A stretch of DNA of 64,000 bases, taken from contig NW_026947492.1 of NCBI RefSeq assembly GCF_034190915.1, forward strand, positions 13,255,501 to 13,319,500, written 5' to 3'. Under the pieces are notes generated by a model, which saw only the letters and a list, made by a program, of their open reading frames with translations, had not been told where the DNA came from and searched no databases. Of the stretch, positions 46,210 to 59,837 are shown in pieces. How positions within the stretch are numbered: the first letter of the stretch is position 1; the number at the start of each line of letters is the position of its first letter. The stretch comes from Cavia porcellus. Its lineage: Eukaryota > Chordata > Mammalia > Rodentia > Caviidae. The position numbers were made by a program, and so were the translations under genes.

Positions 46210-49200
46210 AATCTATTTATACATATTGATAATAAACATTATTTTCTTGTAGGTACATACGCACTTATAAATTTCTTAGGGTGTCTGTTTAAAAATTTCT
46301 TCTTGTTTTATGATTTTTTTCCTTTAGACTAATTTTTGTAAGGTCATCCAGTTAGCTGGTGGTCAGTATGAAATTCACCCTCAAGTTGGTCCGACCTTGA
46401 AGCCTACCTTTTGCCTATACCTCTGAGTGTATTCCCTTATTCTCCAATTCCATGCCCTACGGTATTGCAAGTGCTTTAACAATAATTTTATATTTTCCAC
46501 TAAGACACCAAAATGGATTTTCTAAAGAGGTCAGGAAAGTAGTTTTCTTAGAGAATCAGAGAAAAAGCAAGACTGTAGCATGTGGTGGGTGACTTTTCAA
46601 TACAGAACATCCCAGAGGTGTGAAGATGGATGGGCTGACCTCTTAGGTCCTTTCCAGGGCCAGAGCTCCAGGATTGATTTTGCCAATGAAAATGTCAGGC
46701 CTTTTCTTCCCTAAAATGATGTATGATGGTCTGAGTACATCGCCTACTTCCACCCCTCCTTAGAGCTTATTAAAAAGCCAAGATTAAACCAACAGAAGTG
46801 ATGGAAGGAAGAATTGCTCCAGGAGTGATGAGGTTTTCCTGAGACGACACAAGGAGTGCAAAAGGGAGCGCTGCAGTCTGGCGTGGCTGAGCTGATCAGG
46901 CATAAAGGGAGAAAACTGCTCAGCGAGATGCAGTGGGCTATGAGGGCCGGCACTGCACTGATCAACAGGCGTGAGGTGCAAAGGTTCTGCCCTCTTGCGA
47001 GGGATGGGGGAGAATTCCAGGCAAGGGATTCCATGCATGCTTCTGAGGTGGATGTGGGCCTGGTTCCTTTAGAATGGTAGAGATGCACAGGGCCCTGAGA
47101 AGAAGGTAGAGTCAGAGTTAACAGGGCCAGATAGTGCAGAGCCCTGGAAAGATCGGAAAGGACTTTGGGTTTTACATGGGATGAGATGGGACCCACTGCA
47201 CGTGATGGTCTTACATTGCAACAGGGTTGCTGTGATGCAGAACAGAAGAATAGGAGAATGTAGTTAATTTCTGGATGTATTAAAATACTACACATTTGAA
47301 AGTGAAACAGAAGACAAGTCTCCGGGAAAGGAAGAAATATTTTCCTGATTATCTTTCTCTGTATTTCTACCACATCTTGCCATCTCAGTCAAAGAACGAT
47401 GAGCTTGTGTGAAGACGAATTGTTTGGCAAGTTAATTGATGTTTTTGGCCATTTTCCACTGAGTTACACCCAAAGGGCCAAGTCCATTTTCTGTATTTGT
47501 AGGTTACTAATCCATTTTACACCAAGCGCTGTTTTAGGCATTTTGTATGGAGATACAAAAACACACAGGCACAGTGCTTACCTGTGAGGAATTCCTGGTC
47601 TAGTGCAGGAAATGTGTGTAGGCAAAAATTCCAATTTGATAGAATAAAGGATGAGCCCAGTAGAGTAGAAGCATAAACTAGGACTTTTAGGTTTGCCCTC
47701 AGGAAAAACGATTGCTAGAGATTTGAAAGATGTAGGAATTGGCCAGGCGATAATCAAGGGAAGGTATTCTGGGAAGAAAGGCAGCCAGTACAGAAGCATG
47801 CATCTGTGACTAAGCATGGGGTATGTGTGGACCTCGCAAGGCTGTGTGATAGATTAAATCTCAGACAGCGGAGGCTCACCTTGATGTTGACATCAGGCTG
47901 TTAAGTCACTGACTGCACTATTATGATCACAAGCAGAAGAGAAAGGAAGAAGATTCATGTTTTCCTGGAAAAATCAATCCAAGCTCCATATTTTTACTCC
48001 TGACTTAGATCAACAATTCTTTACATATCACTTGATGTCCAGGAGAAGCCAGGAAGCCATATGTCTAGTTTTAAGTCCTGCCTTTGCTGATTGTCTGATC
48101 TAAGTCACCTTTTTTGTGAATCTTCCTTTATCTACAGAGAGCGAAGTGGTAACGTGCTTCATGATGCTTCTATGAAAACTGACCTAAAATACCTAAGAGT
48201 TAGTCACCACTTTAGAACTAACTGAGCTCTGTTTGTAAAAATACACTTCCCTTCCCCTTGCTCTCATGCACCATTGTCACGCTTAGTATTTCTCAGAATA
48301 TCGTACAAGTTCCTTGCTCTTTCCATTGTCACTCAGTCTGCAAGATCTTCTGTTCTTCCTCTCTTCTGTATCAATTCTCAGTTGGCATCTGCTCTTCCAT
48401 CCCACCCAGTGTTGGTGCCAACCTTCCCATCAGCCCCAGCCATCTCTCAACACGTGGCCTTGCCCTACCTTTTAATCAAGAAAGCTGAGGCCACTAGCTT
48501 AAAATTCTTCTGCATCATCCGCAACCAGGAAACCCCTCTCTGCTTTCCCTGATTGAAGAATTCCAGGAAAGAAGGCATCTCTTCTGTTCAACAGGCTTCT
48601 CTACTCCACTCTGACACTCTGGAGTCCCACCCACCTTCCATCCCCATCTCAGCTTTTTACTGGTTACCTATGTGCACCTTTGGAACTCTCTCCACCCATA
48701 ATCCCCTTTTGTCTATAAATTTGTTCTTTTGTGTTCTTTTAATCCACTGCCCTCAGACTATAAATGCGAGACATGCCTATAATGAGCAAGTCTCCGGTGC
48801 CCTCTCCTTTGCTTCTCAGCCAAGACTCTTGAAAATAGCACCTTCACGTGGGGTCTGTTTTTCCTCAGTTCTTTTTCCCCCTGGAAATCAGGAGTTTACT
48901 TTTATACTTATTAATTATTACTTTGAGTCACAGCAAAGATAGAGCAATCTCTGTTAATCCAGAGGACAATCTACAGGGTCACAGTAATTCTTTTTTTTTT
49001 TTTTTTTACTTAAATTTTCCTTTTCTTAAATTTCATATTGACTTTTAGATATGTCTGTCTTTTCAGTGACTGTAGTTGGAATCAAATAAGATCTTTTCTA
49101 AGAAGTGTCTTGCCATGAATTTTGACCTTGTTGGCCCCAACCAAGAGGATCTTTTCTGGTCTAATCTTTTCCAAATACTTAATATCATTTTCAACTAAAA

Positions 49201-49950
49201 TAAGGCCTTTGGATGTCACGTTCTACTGGTGACTGGCAAAGTGCACCATGGCAAAGAACTGGCATGATCTGTGGCAGTCAGCTTATTCACTTTTCCAACT
49301 TCTGTGTGGATTTGGTCTCCTTACCTGAATCTGGCCAAAGTGGTAGATGTGGGATGTTGTAGGAACATATTCACTCTAGAGTCCAGCAATGTCAGGATGG
49401 TGTCAGCCATCTAAAGGTGGCCTGAGGATTTTCTCCAGGACCACAGATTTGTTTTTGGACATTAGCTAGCACAGTTACAGCTTTAATCCTCACCTCCCCA
49501 TGCTGATGGCTCTCAAATCTAAATCTCCGAGACGACATTGCTGCCTGACCCCAGGTTGCTCAATTGTAATTTGCTAGACTTCTCCCCTGGAAATTGCACA
49601 TGGAAACTAATGTGGTCCATCATTGCCTCACAGACTCCAGGATGGATCCTTTTTCTTTCCTCCTCTCTGTGTTATAGTCCCCTCAGGTATCAAAGTCAGA
49701 AAGCTAGGACTCATCCCAGGCTAGTCTTTCTAATTCACCCCACTGCAACCCGCCATTGAATCCCATTTCTGTAATGTGCTAACCATATTCCCGATTCTCT
49801 TCTCTGTGTTTTCTTCTCTGCACTGACTCAGTACTCAGCCTGCTGGTTAATCTACACCAGTCACTCCTAGTTTGGTCTCCCTTTCTCTGGTCTCATCTAT
49901 ATCCCTGTTCTTCCCTCTATATTCATGCTGTGTATGGTTGCCAGAGAAAG
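46210..49950. other. Intergenic sequence, no gene recognised
   Basis: A 209-codon reverse frame at 46744-47373 exists but has no recognisable domain. The part at about 46860-47240 has words (CAGAGCCCTGGAAAGATCGG, GATGAGATGGGACCCACTG) like an old mammalian interspersed repeat. A T20 run is at about 48990-49007. Confidence 0.35.
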
Positions 49951-49952
49951 TG

Positions 49953-50430
49953 TATGTCTTTGCTCTGCAACTGTAACAAAATATCAGGCTAATTTTCTAA
50001 AGAGATGTCACTGGGCATAGCTCACTGGTAAAGTGCTTGTCTACTATATGTGAGGTCCAAGGTTTAATTCCCACCATCACATAATGGATAAATACAAATT
50101 TCTTTTTAAAAAAAGAAGGAAAGGAAAGAGGTTTACTTAGCTCATGATTTTGGTAACTCTAAGACTGGATGACCCCATTGGTTTGGCCTCTGGTTAGGGC
50201 CTATCAGCAGATTGATAACAACATTCTTGTGAAAATTTTCTCTCATGAGTGCTCAAAAGTTCCATGAGAATTACCTTTACCCTATCTGCAGGTACCTCCA
50301 TCAGTGACCTGAGGACTTCCTACCGAGCTTATTGTTGAAAGGTTCAATATGTCTCATACTGCCACACTAAGACACAGGTCAACACATGCACCCTGTGTGC
50401 GCACACTCAAGCCATATCCAAACCAGTGCA
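49953..50430 (-). mobile_element. MaLR-like LTR containing an ID-like SINE
   Basis: The reverse LTR reads CTGCAACTGTAACAAAATATC at the left, then GAGGTTTACTTAGCTCATGAT and CATATCCAAACCAG at the right. An ID-like SINE (box A GGGCATAGCTCACTGGTAAAG, box B GAGGTCCAAGGTTTAATTCCC) lies at about 50008-50095 inside it. Confidence 0.6.
50008..50095 (+). mobile_element. ID-like SINE nested in an LTR
   Basis: ATGTCACTGGGCATAGCTCAC head and TTTAATTCCCACCATCAC end. It interrupts the LTR at 49953-50430. Confidence 0.7.
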
Positions 50431-50439
50431 GAAAGTAAT

Positions 50440-51640
50440 CCAGAATGCAAAAGACATATAAAAGACTCAGTTATAGTCAAAGATCTCCTAAAACTCAACA
50501 TAAGAAAATAAATGGCCCAATTTAAAGCTTACAAAAGCTAAATACGTATGTCATCAAGAGAGAGATACAATAGATGGCAAGTAAGCATTTAGAAGATACT
50601 CAGTATCACACATCAACAGAGAATTTCAAGTGAGAATAATAAGTTATTACTATGCAGCCTGTTAGAATAGTCAAAATCCAGAACACTAACAACAAAACAG
50701 GCTGGTGAGGATGTGGGGTAACAGGAAATCTCACTCATTTCTGGCTGTAATGCAAAATGGATTTGCCACTTTGGAAGACAATTTTGCAGTGTCTTACAAA
50801 GCTAAAGATTCTCTTACAGTATAATCCAACAATCACAGTTCTTGGTTATTTACCTAAATGGATTGAAAACTTATATCCACACTAGAGCCTGCACATGCAT
50901 GCTTAGAGGAGCTATATTTATAATTGACAAAACTTAGAAGCAGTAAAAATGTCTTTATATAGGTGAGGGAATAATCTGTGGCACAGCCAGACACTGAAAT
51001 GTTCAATACTAAAAAAGAAATAAGTTATCACGATGGGATGAGAAAAAAGAGAAGATTTTATCCTGTTTGCTTCTGACTACATGGCATTCTGGGAAATGCA
51101 AAACTTTAGAGACAGTAAAAACATCAGCTGAGGATGGTGGTACCCACCTGTAATCCCAGTACTTGGGAGGCTGAGAGAAGAGGACGGATGCTTGATTTGA
51201 GGCCAGCTTGGGCTATGTGGTGAGTTCAAGATCAGCTTAGACTACACAGTGAGACCCTGTCTCAACAAAACAAAACAAAACAAAACAAAACAAAACAAAA
51301 CAAAACAAAACAAAACAAATCAGTACTTGCCAAGAGTTGTGGGGAGAGAAGAATAGAAGAGTACAGAGGGTTTTGTGGGCACAGTGAAACTATTCTATGA
51401 AATTCTACTTTTTAGTTGTGTCATGCATCTGTAAAACCCACTGACTGTGTAGGTACTCAGAGTGAAGCTGAGTAGCTGTGTCCACATAAGTTTCACTGAT
51501 TATAAAAAACATCCGACTCTGGTATGGGGTATCTGGGAAAGGATAGGGGATATACAACCTCTTGCTATACTTTTTGCTTAACTTTGTTGTGAATCTAAAG
51601 CTACTATAAAATATGAACTTCATTAATAATAAAAGATAAA
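50440..51640 (+). mobile_element. Old L1 3' part (L1M-like)
   Basis: Word order typical of ORF2 end and 3' UTR of old L1: AATGGCCCAATTTAAAGC, CACATCAACAGAGAATTTCA, GGCTGGTGAGGATGTGG, AATCCAACAATCACAGTTC, then the 3' UTR. A B1-like SINE is nested at 51126-51319 and L1 resumes after it. Non-functional. Confidence 0.7.
51126..51319 (+). mobile_element. B1 SINE with internal duplication
   Basis: 7SL-type head (GGATGGTGGTACCCACCTGT, AATCCCAGTACTTGGGAGGC) followed by two related blocks: GAGGCCAGCTTGGGCTATGT and AAGATCAGCTTAGACTACAC. This internal duplication is a rodent B1 hallmark. It ends in CCCTGTCTCAAC and an (AAAAC)n tail to 51319. Confidence 0.85.
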
Positions 51641-51789
51641 AGGTTACTCTGGATTTCCTCTGTCTCTCTTCATAAGCTGAAACATAGACATGTCCAAAGG
51701 TACAGTGAACCATGCAGTGACATAGCCCTATAAGACGGCAGGGTAACAAAATTTGGGATGTGTCCTTAAAGGAGCTCAAGAAACTGGGA

Positions 51790-51880
51790 GCAAAGGCATA
51801 GGCCTATATTACCAGCTACTTAGAAGGCTGAGGCAGGAGGATCACAAGTTCAAGGTCAGCCTGGAAAATTTAGGGAACTC
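51790..51880 (+). mobile_element. B1-like SINE fragment
   Basis: CATAGGCCTATATTACCAGC, then TTAGAAGGCTGAGGCAGGAG, GATCACAAGTTCAAGGTCAG. Truncated. Confidence 0.6.
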
Positions 51881-52149
51881 ATATATATAATTTATTAATA
51901 ATATTAATTATTTATATATTTATAAATCATTATATATTCAGGGACTCATGAGGTGCAGTCTCCTTCTTACCCCCAGCTCAGAGTATTGATGTTGGAAGTG
52001 TGTATAATAAAGAAAGGGGCACACATTTGTTTTAGCAGTTTATTTTTTAAATTTTATTTTAAAGAAAAAAAAATTCAAGACAAGATAATAGGAGAGTTAA
52101 TACATTGAGTATTATTGTCTTTAAGCTACAGACAATCATAACCAAAATA

Positions 52150-55100
52150 AATCTACATCCAGATATATAGTAATTAAGATCCCAGAAATTCAGCATAAAA
52201 ACAGAGTACTAAAATCTGTTAGAGAAAAGACACAACTCACCTATCAAGGAAAGCCTACTAGAATTATGGGAAACTTCTCAGCACAAAGCCTCAAGTTAAG
52301 ATGAGCTTGAATTTAAATGTTCCAAGCGTGAAAGAAGACAACTTTCAACCCAGATTGATGTACCCTGAAAAACTTTCTTTGAAAATTAATGGAGAAATTA
52401 GATTCTTCCATGACAAAGAACAACTGAAGAAATTCATGTCCACCAAACCAATCCTAGAAAGAGTACTGGAAGACATATTAGATAGAGAGAAAAATGACTA
52501 CAATTTCCAGAACAAAACCAGAAAGAAACCACAGACTGGGCAAGCAGTTAAACAAGGGGGAAAAACAAGAAACCAACAGCAGAAAAAAAAAGTGAAAAAG
52601 TTGAACCAGTACCTATCTGTCGTATCCATCAATGTAATGGTCTCAATCCACCAATTAAAAGAAACAGGTTGACAGAATGGATCAAGAAACAGGATCCAAC
52701 AATATGCTGTATTCAGGAAACATATCTGACTCAAAAGAAAACTCAGAGTAAAAGTCAAAGGATGGAAAACAATATTCCATGCAACAGAAACCCAGAAAAA
52801 AGCAAGGATAGCTATTCTGTTTGCACAAACCAAAAATGATCAAAAGAGTTAAAGAAGTTTGCTACATCTTTGTTAGGGGAATACTTTAAGAGGAAGACCT
52901 AACAATAGTAAATATATATGCACCAAGTATGGAAGCATCCAATTATGTAAGACAAATACTAATAGACATGAAAAACCAAATACACAATGACACAGTTTTA
53001 GTAGGGGACCTTAATACTCCATTGTCACAAAGAGATCAACTAGACAAAAAGTCAACAAAAAAATAACAGAACTGAATCAAACCTGTGAACAAATGGACTT
53101 AGATTTTTATAGAGTGTTCCGCCAAACACATTAGAACACACATTATTCTCAGCTGCACATGGAACATTCTCCAAAACAGACCACATATTAACCCGTAGAA
53201 CATTCTTCAGTAAATGCAAAAGAATTGAAATTATCCCATGCGTATTATCTGACCATAGGGCACTGAAATTGGAAATTAATGGCAAAAGAAACTGTAATAC
53301 CTACATAAACACATGGAAATTAAATAACCTCTTGAACAACCAATGGATTATAGATGAAATTAAAGAAGAAATTAAACACTACCTACAATTCAATGAAAAT
53401 GGAGATACCACATACCAAAATCTGTGGGATGCAATGAAAATGGTCCTAAGAGGGAAACACGTAGCAACAAATTGTCACTTCAGGAAAACAGAATAAACAG
53501 CATAATGTTACACCTCAAGCTACTATAAAAAGAGCAAGTCAAGCCCAAAGCTCATAGAAGAAAAGAAATTATAAAGATCAGAGCAGAAAGTAAGCAATTG
53601 AGACTAAGAAAACAATACAAAAATTAATGAATCAAAGCATTGGTCCTTTGAGAGAATAAACAAAATTGATAAACCTCTAGTCAACCTTATCAAGAAAAAA
53701 AAAGAAAACACTCAAATTCATTCAATAAGGAATGAAAAGGGTGAAATTACTACAGATACCATGGAAATTCAGGTCATGGATACCTACTTTGTATGTGAGT
53801 AAATCTTTACTCACATAAGGTGGAAAGCACAGAGGGAATGGACAGATTTCTAGAAATGTATGAATTACCAAAGCAGAATCAAGAAGACATAACAATCTTG
53901 AATAACTTAATGTTAGCTATTAAAATTGAAAATGTGATTAAAAACTTTCCAATAAAGAAAATCCCAGATCCCGATGGATTTACAGCTGAATTCTATAAGA
54001 AATTTAGAGAAGATTTAGTGCCAATACTCCTCAAACTCTTCAAAGAAATTGAAAGGGAAACAATTCTTCCTAACTCATTCCTGGGAGGCAAGTATTACTC
54101 TGATATCAAAACTAGAGAAAGACTCAACCAGAAATGAGAACTATAGGCCAATCTCCATAATGAACATCGTTGCAAAATTCTCAATAAAATACTGGCAAAT
54201 AGAATGCAGCAAATCATGGAAGAGATTATATATCATGACCAAGTGGGATTTATCCCAGGAATGCAGAGATGGTTTAATATATGCAAATAAATAAGTTAAT
54301 ACACCACATCAACAGAGCCAAAGACAAAAATCCATGATCATCTCAGTAGACACAGAAAGAGCTTTTGATAAAGTCCAACATTCATTCATTATAAAACTTG
54401 GAATAGATGGTCTCTTCCTCAGTCTGATACATCTATGACTAACCAATAGCCAACATTATACTAAATGGACAAAAACTGAAAGATTTTACTCTAAAATCAG
54501 GAACAAGATAAGGATGTTCACTATCACCACTCCTATTCTATGTGGTTTGGGAATCAGAGCAATTAGAGAAAAATAAAAGAAATAAGGATAGGAAAGGAAG
54601 AAGTTAAATTGTCACTAGTTGCAGGTAAGATGATACCCTACATAGAAGATCCTAAAAACTGTCAAAAGACTACTAGAATTAATAAGCAAATTCAGCAGTG
54701 TAGCTAGATGCAAAGTCAATACTCAAAATCAATAGCATTTCTGTATGCAAAAACAAAATTACTAAGATGGAAATTATGGAAATGACATCTTTCACAATAG
54801 CAATGAAATACTTAGGAATCAACCTCACAAAAGATGTAAAAGACCTATATGTTGAAAACTATAGTACTCTTAAAAAGGAGGTTGAAGAGGATGTCAGAAA
54901 ATGGAAAAATATCCCTTACTCTTGATTAGAAAGAACTGACATTGTGAAAATGGCTGTACTCTCAAAACTGTTATAAAAATTTAATGCAATTCTGATCAAA
55001 TATCAATAACATACTTTACAGATCTAGGAAAAACATTCCTAAAAATCGTTTGGAAACAGAAAAGACCTAGAATAGTAAAGGCAGTCATGGGCAACAAAGG

Positions 55101-55930
55101 CAAAGTAGGAGGCATCATAATCCCTATTTGAAATTATATTACAAAGCTACTCTGATAAAATCAGCATGGTATTAAAAAAAAACAGACCTGAGGATCAACG
55201 GAACAGATTAGAGAATGCACATACAACTATTAAGACACTCAGTCACCTTATTTTTGACAAAGAGGTTAAACATGTTCACTGGAAGAAAGATAGTCTATTT
55301 AATAAATGGTCACAACCAAAATACCCATTAACTGCACAATGGATAAAAAAAGATGTGATATTTTTATATCATGAACTATTTACTCAGCTGTTAAAAATGA
55401 TAATCTTGAGGCTTTTATAGCTAAATGGAGGCAACTTGAGACCACAGTCATAAGTGAAATAAATCACACTCACATTTAAAAATACCATATTGTCTACCTA
55501 GTATAAAAATAATTTTAAAATCTGCAAGATTAATAAGATCCAAAATATATAATAGATATTGTAATGATGAAAGGGGAAAACAAGTGCTCAAAAAGACAGA
55601 ACTATTGGGATAGGGGAAAGGAAAAAATGAAGAAAAGGTCATATGTATGTATGTTGGTAAACATACACAAATGTATGTAGGTATATGTATGCTAGCGAGT
55701 TAACTATACTATTCATCTCTGTTAGTTCGTCAAAAAGAACAATTTGTGCTGTCATTGTTTGAGTGATCGCTTTTGTGTCTAGGTTTTGTAACCTGAACAA
55801 CTAGTTCTGAGATAACAATATGCAATATATTAACCAGTGTTAGTTTCCTACTTTTTTCTTGTTGGCAATTCTGTATCATTTCTATCATTTTTTCTGTTTT
55901 TCTATTTAAAATAAAAAATTAGTTGCTCAC
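52150..55930 (+). mobile_element. Old L1: ORF1 end, most of ORF2, 3' UTR
   Basis: About 3.8 kb on the + strand. ORF1 C-terminus is at 52301-52480 (FQPRLMYPEKLSLKINGEIR core). ORF2 begins near 52620 (endonuclease, VSINVMVSI-like), with RT words near 54340-54400 (VDTERAFDKVQHS) and 54500-54540 (GCSLSPLLFYVV). The catalytic FADD box has decayed (VAGKM near 54618). Many stops and frame shifts make it inactive. The start is truncated inside ORF1. Confidence 0.8.
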
Positions 55931-56015
55931 AGTGCAAGATATAGGCATTTAATTGTTCAAACAATATTAACACAAACCTTTCTTTTCAATGAATTAAGAA
56001 AAATTAGTAGTATAA

Positions 56016-56130
56016 CTATCTTAACTACCATATATATATTATATATACGGTATGATATATATGGTAAGATATATATGTATCTTAACTACCATATGTATAT
56101 ATATATATGTGTGTGTGTGTGTGTATATAT
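56016..56130. repeat. AT/GT-rich repeat with imperfect palindrome
   Basis: TATCTTAACTACCATATAT is followed 30 bases on by its imperfect inverse (ATATATGGTAAGATA) and then by a direct copy (TATCTTAACTACCATAT at about 56079), ending in a TA/GT microsatellite. Confidence 0.85.
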
Positions 56131-56640
56131 TTGTTCTTTTCCTTCCTTCTTCTCCCCTTTCCCACATCCTGATTTCTCTTTCCTTTTGAACAACTCCTTC
56201 CCATTTCACAATACCTATTGTACGATTTGAGTCTTATTTATTCTTTCATCTTCTCACATTAGAGAGATAATGCCATGTTTCTGCATTTGAGTCTGATTTG
56301 TTTTACTTAAGATTATGGTCTCAAGTTGCACCTATTTACCTATAAAAGTCTCAAGTTTATCCTTCTTTATGACCGAGTAGTACTCCATTGCATTAAAATT
56401 CCACATCTTTTTTATCCATTCCTTGGTTGATGGGCATTTGGGCTGTTTCCAAGATCTAGCTATTATAAATGGTGCTTCTATAAACATGGATGCACATATA
56501 TTGCTGTGATATGATGTTTTTAGTTCTTCTGGGATGAGACCCAGAAGGGAATAGCTGGGTCAAATGGGGCCTCTCATCCTCGTTTTTTGGGAAATCTCCA
56601 TGCTGATTTCTATAGTGGTTGTAACAGTCTACGCTCTTTT
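56130..56640 (-). mobile_element. L1 3' fragment (reverse)
   Basis: The reverse 3' end words are clear: GAGTAGTACTCCATTGC, TTTATCCATTCCTTGGTTGA, TGGGCATTTGGGCTGTTTCC, AAACATGGATGCACATATA, then GAATAGCTGGGTCAAATGG. Opposite orientation to the neighbouring L1. Confidence 0.8.
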
Positions 56641-59600
56641 ATAGCAGCTTAGCCTTTACCTAAAAATGTAATGAATAAATTTATGCCTCACTGCAGCTCA
56701 AAAGAGTGTTTACAACCTATTGCAATAGTCTGTGAGATACATGATGATGCAAAAAACTACATAAAGAATAACTGAATAAATAAGACATTATGTACCAAGA
56801 GCAGGATAGTATTCAAAAGCGTATGGAATTAGACGATTATTACACTTAACCAGTGAGTTTAAAGCAGAAATGCCTTGACATTAGGGCATCTTTAATGAAA
56901 GAAATTATACACATTTTCACATATGATTTCAGAATAGCTGCAAAATCTAATGATCACTGAGGGGTGGGGGATTGTCGAGCAGTACAAGGAGTGTCACCTA
57001 GATTATAAACCCTCCTCTGGGGCAGCTGTTAAGACTTTTCCCTCTTCAGTCCCCAGTCTCCCCCTGCCCACCCCAACCACCTTTAATACTGGATCTCACC
57101 AGTAAATCGCGGCTCCGTGGAGAGGGAAGAAAGCAATGAGGCCGACACTTGGGAGAATAAGAATTGAAGCCTGCAAAGCTGTGAGGAAATTCTGTTAATC
57201 ATCAAATTGTAGCTTCTCACTGGAGGTCACTTGATCTTTGCAGCCAGCTCTGGGAAAAGCAACATTCTATTTAATGCTGACCTTAGCTCACCTCTTCATT
57301 CAGGGCGATTGTTCCCTGATTCCCCCCAAGAGATCTGCTTGCCTGGAGAAAATTCTGGCCTCCAGATTACTAGGAGTTTTGTGAGTTATGCTTTCCCCTC
57401 TACCACCTAATTCTGCAAGTTAGAGTACAAATTACAGCCCTCAGAAGAAAGGAGGCTGCATGTATACGGTGACTGCGGCTGATGAAAGGGTCTCTACACC
57501 TAACGTGACATTTGGTTTGTCAGATTGCTGTAATAACACACAAGTTTCAATGTGCGTGAGACCTGTTACTAATTTAATAAAAGTGTTTCCAATATATGTG
57601 CACTATACACTTTTTGGAAAACACAAAGAGACATGAAGAAAATACTATATTACCACCATACAATAAGCCGTATTAATATTTAGGGTTGGCTTTTTCCATC
57701 TCTCCTGGATCTTTGGAGGTCCTGTTATCTCTTGCTGTCTCTCTTGACATCTTCTTCTGACTCTTGCAAAACTGGAATTTTAAGTACATAATGTTCTGAA
57801 ACTTGTTTTCTTTCTTTGTTACATACTTTTATCTCATTTTTAAACACAAACAACCACAAGAGGATGATTCAAGTCAGAGTTCTTAATTCAGGGCATGTTT
57901 ATGTGTAGCTATAATTGCTTCATTCACAAATACTCATTGGGTGCTGGAATACATCCTGAGTCTACTGTGATGAGGAGACCTGGGCTCTTGGAGTTTACAA
58001 CTCTATAGTGAGGACATGCTACATGACAACTATTTGGGAAACTATCTTAGCAAAATGCCTGTGCATGCTTGCTTAGTGTTGGTTGTGAACTACAGATAGG
58101 TGATTACCCACTAAAAGTCACCACAACTGAGGTTTACCATTATCGGTTTGCTCATGAGATGCTCCTGCACAGAGTTTGCACAGCTCTCTGTCAGCACAGA
58201 AGCTTAGCCAGGGTTCCTTTTTATGGATTCTGGATGTGGGGAAGTTGTACTGGAGTTTCAGAATGACCTTCAAACTCAGTCCAAAGGAGAAAGAGAGGGA
58301 AGCATTTTTTCAGGCTGGTTAGCCATAGCTGCTGGAGCAGAAGCCAGGGGAGGCCATGAGAACAAATTCTAACCACCATCCCCACTGAGGCCCTCCTTCA
58401 ATCATGGATAAAGGAGTGTGCACCAGAGCCTGGGGGCCTCAGACATGCACTTTGCCCCAGGGGGACCAACACAATACCATGCACAGCTTCAACAATCAAA
58501 ACACACAAGATAATTTTTATTTTTAAGATACTCTGAGAAAATAAAGCCTCTGAGTTGTCTAGAAAGAGCAGAGTTTAAAATGTAACATTCTGGTACTCAG
58601 AGCTAAAAAGAGCTGTTGAGATGTACCCAGGGCTGACTTTAATAATTCTCCTTTGAAGTTTTATAATATGTGTTGAGTCTCTCCTTTGCCGAGTGTTTCT
58701 TCTTTGGAGGGCTAACCGGGCTGAGCATGAGGCACAGGTGCACACATACATACTCAGTGCCAGTCCTTTGAACTGAGTCATTCTGCTGACCTCTCTCAAG
58801 TCTGTGGTCCACTGTAGCACCTGATTCTTTTTGCTGACGGAGCTGCTTTTTTCCTGCATCCATGCAGTTGAGTTGCCCTGCGCACCGTCGTCCCAGGGGA
58901 ACACCAATATGGAAGTTTCTGATCCACCATCTCTCCAGTCTAACAGGGTGAGTGAACCACAGAAAAAGCCCAAAGAGTAGCTGTCTTAGATATATGGGTG
59001 AGCAGGGATGTTAGCCCTAAAAATAATGAAAGCCCATGTCTGCAGGGGCTGTACAGCCAGAGCAGTAATTTCAAAGCTGAGTATCAGCAGGAGAACTAAT
59101 GAGGCCATTTAAAGCGCGTGTTAACGTGTGGTATGTGTAAAATTAACAGCCCTTTGATTGCTGACCACAAGCACCTCCTGAGTTCAATTTGGAAGTCACA
59201 GGGAAGTCATTGTCTCTGAAAGGCAGTGTGCCAGTCATGAGTGGGAACTCACCGAAACCTGGGGATGACCCAGTTGCATCCTAAAATTAATATTGTGTGA
59301 AGTTAGCCCCACGTAAATGCCATTTTGTGACAGCTGCTGGGATATTTGTGGGAGCAACAGTGATTAGGAACATTTGGGGTTCTACTTCTGGACCATTTTC
59401 CCCCTTTCAATTAATCGCTGCCAAGCAAACATGGCAAAATCATCACCTTAGTAATGACCTGGCCACTCCTTATTGAGGGCATGATACGCCTGGCACTCCT
59501 TGCTAGACCCTGTACATTATCTCGTCTACTGCAATGGCACTGTGAGTGACCTGTTTGACAGTTGTGGCAAGTGATGTTCTGAATGTAACTGTCCCAGCTC

Positions 59601-59673
59601 ACCACAAGAGACGGAGAGTTGGAAGTTTGAACTGGGTTGTCTAATTCTAACAGAGTCTCTGTCTCCTTATGCA

Positions 59674-59735
59674 GGGTGCTGGTGATTGATCCCAGGGCCT
59701 CTCTACCACTGAACCACATTTGCAGCCCTTTGGCA
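59674..59735 (-). mobile_element. Reverse tRNA-type SINE fragment
   Basis: GGTGCTGGTGATTGATCCCAGG and CTACCACTGAACCACATTTG read as reverse box B and box A. Short and diverged. Confidence 0.5.
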
Positions 59736-59801
59736 GATGCTTTTCTGACTTATAGAGGACACTTTCTTTCAATGAAGAGTTGGGGTGAACTTCCTTCCCT
59801 C

Positions 59802-59802
59802 C

Positions 59803-59834
<32 letters not shown>

Positions 59835-59837
59835 ATA
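59802..59837. repeat. (TG)n(CG)n run, Z-DNA-type
   Basis: Uninterrupted alternating pyrimidine-purine for 36 bases: CGTGTGT..., then GCGCGCGC, then ACATA. Both TG and CG parts are present. Confidence 0.95.

Noticed and set aside
46744..47373. Reverse 209-codon open frame
   Set aside because: No domain, low-complexity Ser/Leu/Pro composition, and it overlaps sequence that looks like an old interspersed repeat. Considered chance.
51270..51319. Regular short repeats that might suggest an array of spacers
   Set aside because: It is only the (AAAAC)n tail of a B1 SINE; no repeat-spacer structure exists anywhere in the window.
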